Assembly (NCBI RefSeq): GCF_038419845.1
Contig: NZ_JBCAQT010000013.1
Span: 62,001-126,000, forward strand
Length of the DNA: 64,000 bases
Direction of reading: 5' to 3'
Source: Marinimicrobium sp038419845
GTDB taxonomy: Bacteria; Pseudomonadota; Gammaproteobacteria; Pseudomonadales; Cellvibrionaceae
Shown piece after piece: positions 60,557-64,000 of the stretch. Made by a program: the position numbers and the translations under genes. The notes below the pieces were generated by a model. The model did not search any database. It saw only the letters and a list, made by a program, of their open reading frames with translations, and was not told where the DNA came from. Position 1 is the stretch's first letter; every line of letters begins with the position of its first letter.

Positions 60557-63205
60557 ATGCGAATTGATCGATTGACCAACCAGTTACAGACGGCGCTGTC
60601 TGATGCTCAGTCCCTGGCCGTGGGCCGGGACCACAGTCAGCTCGAATCCTACCACCTGTTGCAGGCGCTGCTGGATCAGCAGGGCGGCACCGTGCGCTCG
60701 CTCCTGGCGCAATCGGGTTTCAATATGACCGGGCTGCGCAACGAGCTGGCCAAAGAGCTGGAGCACTTGCCGCATGTGGAAGCGCCCACCGGCGATGTGG
60801 GCATGTCCCAGGAGTTGGGGCGACTGCTCAATATGGCCGACCGGCGCGCCCAGAAAGCCGGGGACAAGTTTGTCTCCAGTGAATCGGTGCTTCTGGCCGC
60901 GATGCTCGATGGCGACAGCCAACTGGGCAAGCTACTGAAGAAGTTTGGCGATGCCCAGAGCCTGGAGCAGACCGTCGAGAAGGTACGCGGCGGGGAAACC
61001 GTCGATAATGCCGATGCCGAAGGCAACCGGCAGGCGCTGGAAAAATACACCCTGGATCTGACCGCCCAGGCCGAGGCCGGCAAGCTGGATCCGGTGATCG
61101 GCCGGGACGATGAAATCCGTCGCACCATTCAGGTCCTGCAGCGGCGCACGAAAAACAACCCGGTGCTGATCGGCGAGCCCGGTGTCGGTAAAACCGCCAT
61201 CGTCGAGGGCCTGGCCCAACGTATCGTCAATGGCGAGGTGCCCGAAGGGCTGAAAAACAAACGCCTGCTGTCGCTCGATCTGGGCAGTCTGCTCGCCGGC
61301 GCCAAATTCCGGGGCGACTTCGAAGAGCGGCTGAAAGCTGTGCTCAAGGAATTGTCCAAAGAAGAGGGGCAGGTCATCCTCTTTGTCGATGAGCTGCACA
61401 CCATGGTCGGTGCCGGTAAGGCCGAAGGCTCCATGGATGCGGGCAATATGCTCAAACCGGCTCTCGCCCGGGGCGAACTGCACTGTGTGGGTGCCACCAC
61501 GCTCAACGAATACCGCCAGCATATTGAAAAGGATGCCGCGCTGGAGCGCCGCTTCCAGAAGGTGCTGGTGGACGAGCCCAGCGAAACCGACACCATTGCT
61601 ATCCTGCGTGGCCTGAAAGAGCGCTATGAGGTGCACCACGGGGTGGATATTACCGACTCGGCCATTATCGCCGCGGCCAAGCTGTCCCAGCGCTACATCA
61701 CCGACCGTCAACTGCCGGACAAGGCCATTGATCTGATCGATGAGGCGGCCAGCCGGATTCGCATGGAAATCGACTCCAAGCCGGAGCAGATGGACCGGCT
61801 CGAGCGACGCCTGATTCAGCTCAAGATCGAACGCGAAGCGGTCAAGAAAGACGAAGACGAGGCCAGCAAAAAGCGTCTGGCCAAGATCGACGCCGACATC
61901 GAGAATCTGGAGCGCGAGTACGCCGATCTGGATGAAGTCTGGCGCACCGAGAAGGCGTCGCTGCAGGGCTCCCAGGAGATCAAGAGCAGCCTGGAGAAGG
62001 CCCGCCTGGATATGGAAGCGGCCCGGCGCGCGGGCGATCTGGGGCGGATGTCCGAGCTGCAGTACGGAGTGATCCCCGAGCTGGAGAAGCAGCTGGATAT
62101 GGCCAGCCAGGTCGACATGATGGAAATGAAGCTGCTGCGCAATCGGGTGACCGAAGAGGAGATTGCCGAGGTAGTTTCCAAGTGGACCGGTATCCCCGTG
62201 GCCAAGATGCTCGAAGGCGAGCGGGACAAGCTGCTGCGCATGGAGGACGCGCTGCACCAGCGGGTCATCGGGCAGCACGAAGCGGTGGTGGCGGTCGCCA
62301 ATGCCGTGCGGCGCTCGCGGGCGGGCCTGTCCGAGCCCAACCGGCCCAATGGCTCCTTCCTGTTCCTGGGGCCGACCGGTGTGGGCAAGACCGAACTGTG
62401 CAAATCCCTGGCCGAATTTCTGTTCGACAGCCAGGAGGCGATGGTGCGCATCGACATGTCGGAGTTCATGGAGAAGCACTCCGTGGCCCGGTTGATCGGC
62501 GCGCCCCCCGGCTATGTCGGTTACGAAGAGGGCGGCTATCTGACCGAAGCGGTGCGCCGTCGGCCTTACTCGGTGCTGTTGCTCGACGAGGTGGAAAAGG
62601 CTCACGCCGATGTGTTCAATATCCTGCTCCAGGTCCTCGATGATGGGCGCCTGACCGATGGTCAGGGGCGCACGGTGGATTTCCGTAACACCGTGATTGT
62701 GATGACCTCCAACCTGGGGTCAGATCGCATTCAGGATCTGGCCGAAGATCGCTCCTACGATTCCGTCAGCTTTGACGGGGAGAAGCCCAAGGACGATTCA
62801 GTGGCCAACGAAAACCGCTACCAGGCCATGAAGAGTGCGGTGATGGAAGTGGTGGGCAGCCACTTCCGCCCGGAGTTCATCAACCGGGTCGATGAAGTGG
62901 TGGTCTTCCATCCGCTGGCTCGGGAGCAGATCCGGGGAATTGCCGATATTCAACTGGACCTGCTGCGCAAGCGCCTGGCCGAACGGGATCTGACGCTGAG
63001 CCTGGACGATGCGGTGCTGGACAAGCTGGCCGAGACCGGGTTTGACCCGGTGTACGGCGCCCGGCCGCTCAAGCGGGCCATTCAGCAGGAGGTTGAAAAC
63101 CCGCTGGCGCAGCAGATCCTCGAGAGCCAGTTCTCACCGGGAGATAACATCCATGCCACTCTGGAGGGCGACCGGCTGGTGTTCAAGCGCCAGGCGGCCC
63201 ATTAA
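60557..63205 (+). CDS. clpB: disaggregase ClpB
   Basis: An 882-residue AAA+ chaperone. An N-domain (about 1-145) is followed by AAA-1 with GEPGVGKTAIVEGLA (about 205), a coiled-coil M-domain (about 400-530; VWRTEKASLQGSQEIKSSLEKAR-type heptads), and AAA-2 with FLGPTGVGKTELCKSLAEFLF (split around Walker A, about 605) and VRIDMSEFMEKHSVARLIG. The M-domain distinguishes ClpB from ClpA. It rescues aggregated proteins with DnaK. A sigma-32 promoter precedes it. Confidence 0.98.
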   Translation: MRIDRLTNQLQTALSDAQSLAVGRDHSQLESYHLLQALLDQQGGTVRSLLAQSGFNMTGLRNELAKELEHLPHVEAPTGDVGMSQELGRLLNMADRRAQKAGDKFVSSESVLLAAMLDGDSQLGKLLKKFGDAQSLEQTVEKVRGGETVDNADAEGNRQALEKYTLDLTAQAEAGKLDPVIGRDDEIRRTIQVLQRRTKNNPVLIGEPGVGKTAIVEGLAQRIVNGEVPEGLKNKRLLSLDLGSLLAGAKFRGDFEERLKAVLKELSKEEGQVILFVDELHTMVGAGKAEGSMDAGNMLKPALARGELHCVGATTLNEYRQHIEKDAALERRFQKVLVDEPSETDTIAILRGLKERYEVHHGVDITDSAIIAAAKLSQRYITDRQLPDKAIDLIDEAASRIRMEIDSKPEQMDRLERRLIQLKIEREAVKKDEDEASKKRLAKIDADIENLEREYADLDEVWRTEKASLQGSQEIKSSLEKARLDMEAARRAGDLGRMSELQYGVIPELEKQLDMASQVDMMEMKLLRNRVTEEEIAEVVSKWTGIPVAKMLEGERDKLLRMEDALHQRVIGQHEAVVAVANAVRRSRAGLSEPNRPNGSFLFLGPTGVGKTELCKSLAEFLFDSQEAMVRIDMSEFMEKHSVARLIGAPPGYVGYEEGGYLTEAVRRRPYSVLLLDEVEKAHADVFNILLQVLDDGRLTDGQGRTVDFRNTVIVMTSNLGSDRIQDLAEDRSYDSVSFDGEKPKDDSVANENRYQAMKSAVMEVVGSHFRPEFINRVDEVVVFHPLAREQIRGIADIQLDLLRKRLAERDLTLSLDDAVLDKLAETGFDPVYGARPLKRAIQQEVENPLAQQILESQFSPGDNIHATLEGDRLVFKRQAAH

Positions 63206-63211
63206 CAGCGG

Positions 63212-63643
63212 TCAGCAGGCCCGGTCGCGAACCTGGCGGGCCTGCTCGGCCCGCTCGTCGATCTCGTCCTGATTCAGGTAGCGGCGCTCGCCGTTTTCAT
63301 CGGTCACCGCGATGCGTCGGCCTCCTTCAATCATGGCCAGGTTTTCCCGGGCGGCTTCGCAGGCTTCGTCCAATTCCTGTTGCGAGCGCCCCTCCCGATT
63401 GGCAGTGGCTTCATTTGAGGTATCGGATTGCTCTTCCTCTGCCTTGAATCGCTGTGAATAATCCACCGGCTCACTGTGGCCGGTGCGGGTGCGCATCTGG
63501 TCCGACTGACGGTTTTTGGGCGGGTGCGCGGAGAAGTGGGTGACGCCCTCGTCATCCACCCATTTGTAGACCGTGTCGGCGCCCGCCAGAGTACTCATCA
63601 ACACGCCCGCCACGGCCAGGCTGCACAGTAAAACGCTTTTCAT
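63212..63643 (-). CDS. DUF4124-domain exported protein
   Basis: A 143-residue protein. Signal peptide MKSVLLCSLAVAGVLMSTLAGA, then YKWVDDEGVTHFSAHPP, the DUF4124 hallmark (tyrosine, Lys-Trp-x-Asp, Gly-x-x-x-Tyr/Phe-Ser). The charged C-terminus (about 70-143) has a conserved RRYLNQDEIDERAEQAR. Function unknown; periplasmic. Convergent with clpB, 6 nt between stops. Confidence 0.9.
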   Translation of the reverse strand: MKSVLLCSLAVAGVLMSTLAGADTVYKWVDDEGVTHFSAHPPKNRQSDQMRTRTGHSEPVDYSQRFKAEEEQSDTSNEATANREGRSQQELDEACEAARENLAMIEGGRRIAVTDENGERRYLNQDEIDERAEQARQVRDRAC

Positions 63644-63963
63644 GGTCGTCGCCTATTCTGGGTAAACCGGTATTGGCCAAAAAAGTCACTATAGCGCTCC
63701 TGCCGCCCGGGCGGAAGAGGGGGGCCTCCGCACTGTGACCGGCTTGGCCAAGTGGCTGTTTCGGCTTGACTTTGCGCGCTGTTTTGAGAACAATAGCAAG
63801 TTCGCTAGATGGCTCGCAGAACCAACCGACGACCTCGGTACGGGATTCTGCACTGGCAGGCCAACCCGGCCGCCACTCCATCCGCAACCGCGAAGGCGCG
63901 TTAACCTACGCCCTGCCCGGCGTCACCCGCAATTGCTACCCGCGCGGGAAGTCGGGGAACCCC
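63644..63963 (+). other. intergenic region with a candidate promoter
   Basis: These 320 bases separate the DUF4124 gene from a possible gene at the right edge. TTGACT (63766-63771) and AACAAT (63789-63794) at 17-bp spacing suggest a plus-strand promoter. A 31-codon frame at 63811 (MARRTNRRPRYGIL...) is followed by its own stop and could be a leader peptide; evidence is slight. Confidence 0.35.
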
Positions 63964-64000
63964 ATGACTCATGACATGAAGAGTGTCGTAAGCGATACCG
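63964..64000 (+). CDS. possible start of a gene running off the window
   Basis: An ATG at 63964 (MTHDMKSVVSDT) stays open to the edge, preceded by GGGGAA. Only 12 codons are visible, so no product can be named. Confidence 0.25.
   Translation, partial: MTHDMKSVVSDT

Noticed and set aside
60932..62605. 557-codon minus-strand open frame
   Set aside because: Antisense to clpB; no start context or motif.

Overview
This window looks like chromosomal DNA of a marine-type gammaproteobacterium. It is GC-rich, has two large TonB-dependent receptors, a type IV minor pilin cluster with PilSR, and a housekeeping run ribF-ileS-lspA-fkpB-ispH. The order nadE / bamD / rluD-pgeF-clpB and the general style resemble Cellvibrionales and relatives (Saccharophagus, Microbulbifer or Marinimicrobium type). 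That placement is an inference from gene order, not a database result.

Layout. 1-4040 (minus): a MacAB-like export operon (ATPase, two FtsX-type permeases, adaptor running off the left edge). 4041-9948: a promoter region with an 11-bp-periodic Pho-box-like array, a beta-helix-type lipoprotein, a TonB receptor, and a secreted protein with two TonB-C-like domains. 10057-13767: an arsenic cassette arsR-acr3-GAPDH-arsJ. 13768-14241: a repeat-rich gap. 14242-21298: NDH-2, a Gfo/Idh/MocA oxidoreductase, a chemoreceptor, a GAF-GGDEF diguanylate cyclase, and an ECF sigma operon. 21340-25677: a TPP riboswitch followed by a TonB receptor, a YkoF-like thiamine-binding protein, a PnuT-type permease and a thiamine-kinase-like enzyme, which together read as a complete thiamine uptake and salvage route. 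25793-28702: a PhoX-type phosphatase, a small ion channel, and yebG with a LexA box. 28764-35096 (minus): a heavy-metal RND efflux operon with a strikingly His-rich lipoprotein. 35306-44670: murJ, a FapA-like gene, ribF, ileS, lspA, fkpB and ispH. 44689-55869: minor pilins, pilY1, pilE and the pilRS regulators. 55965-end: nadE, bamD, rluD, pgeF, clpB with a sigma-32-type promoter, a DUF4124 protein, and possibly the start of a further gene.

The most unusual signal is a family of four dispersed intergenic elements (about 13835-13925 on minus; 14047-14196, 23920-24012 and 39759-39851 on plus). Each has outer arms of 20-21 nt that are complementary within the copy but unrelated between copies. 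Each has an inner region that can fold, and a conserved block of roughly 28 nt on the 3' side just before the right arm. Three copies have exactly 51 nt between the arms. Stems that change while pairing is kept, next to a fixed unpaired block, suggest a structured RNA or single-stranded DNA element. I cannot assign it to a named family.

Functionally the window combines nutrient scavenging (a candidate phosphate-regulated receptor, thiamine, PhoX), metal and arsenic resistance, surface motility, and core cell-envelope and protein-quality genes. Most antisense reading frames of several hundred codons here are GC-rich shadows and were left out.
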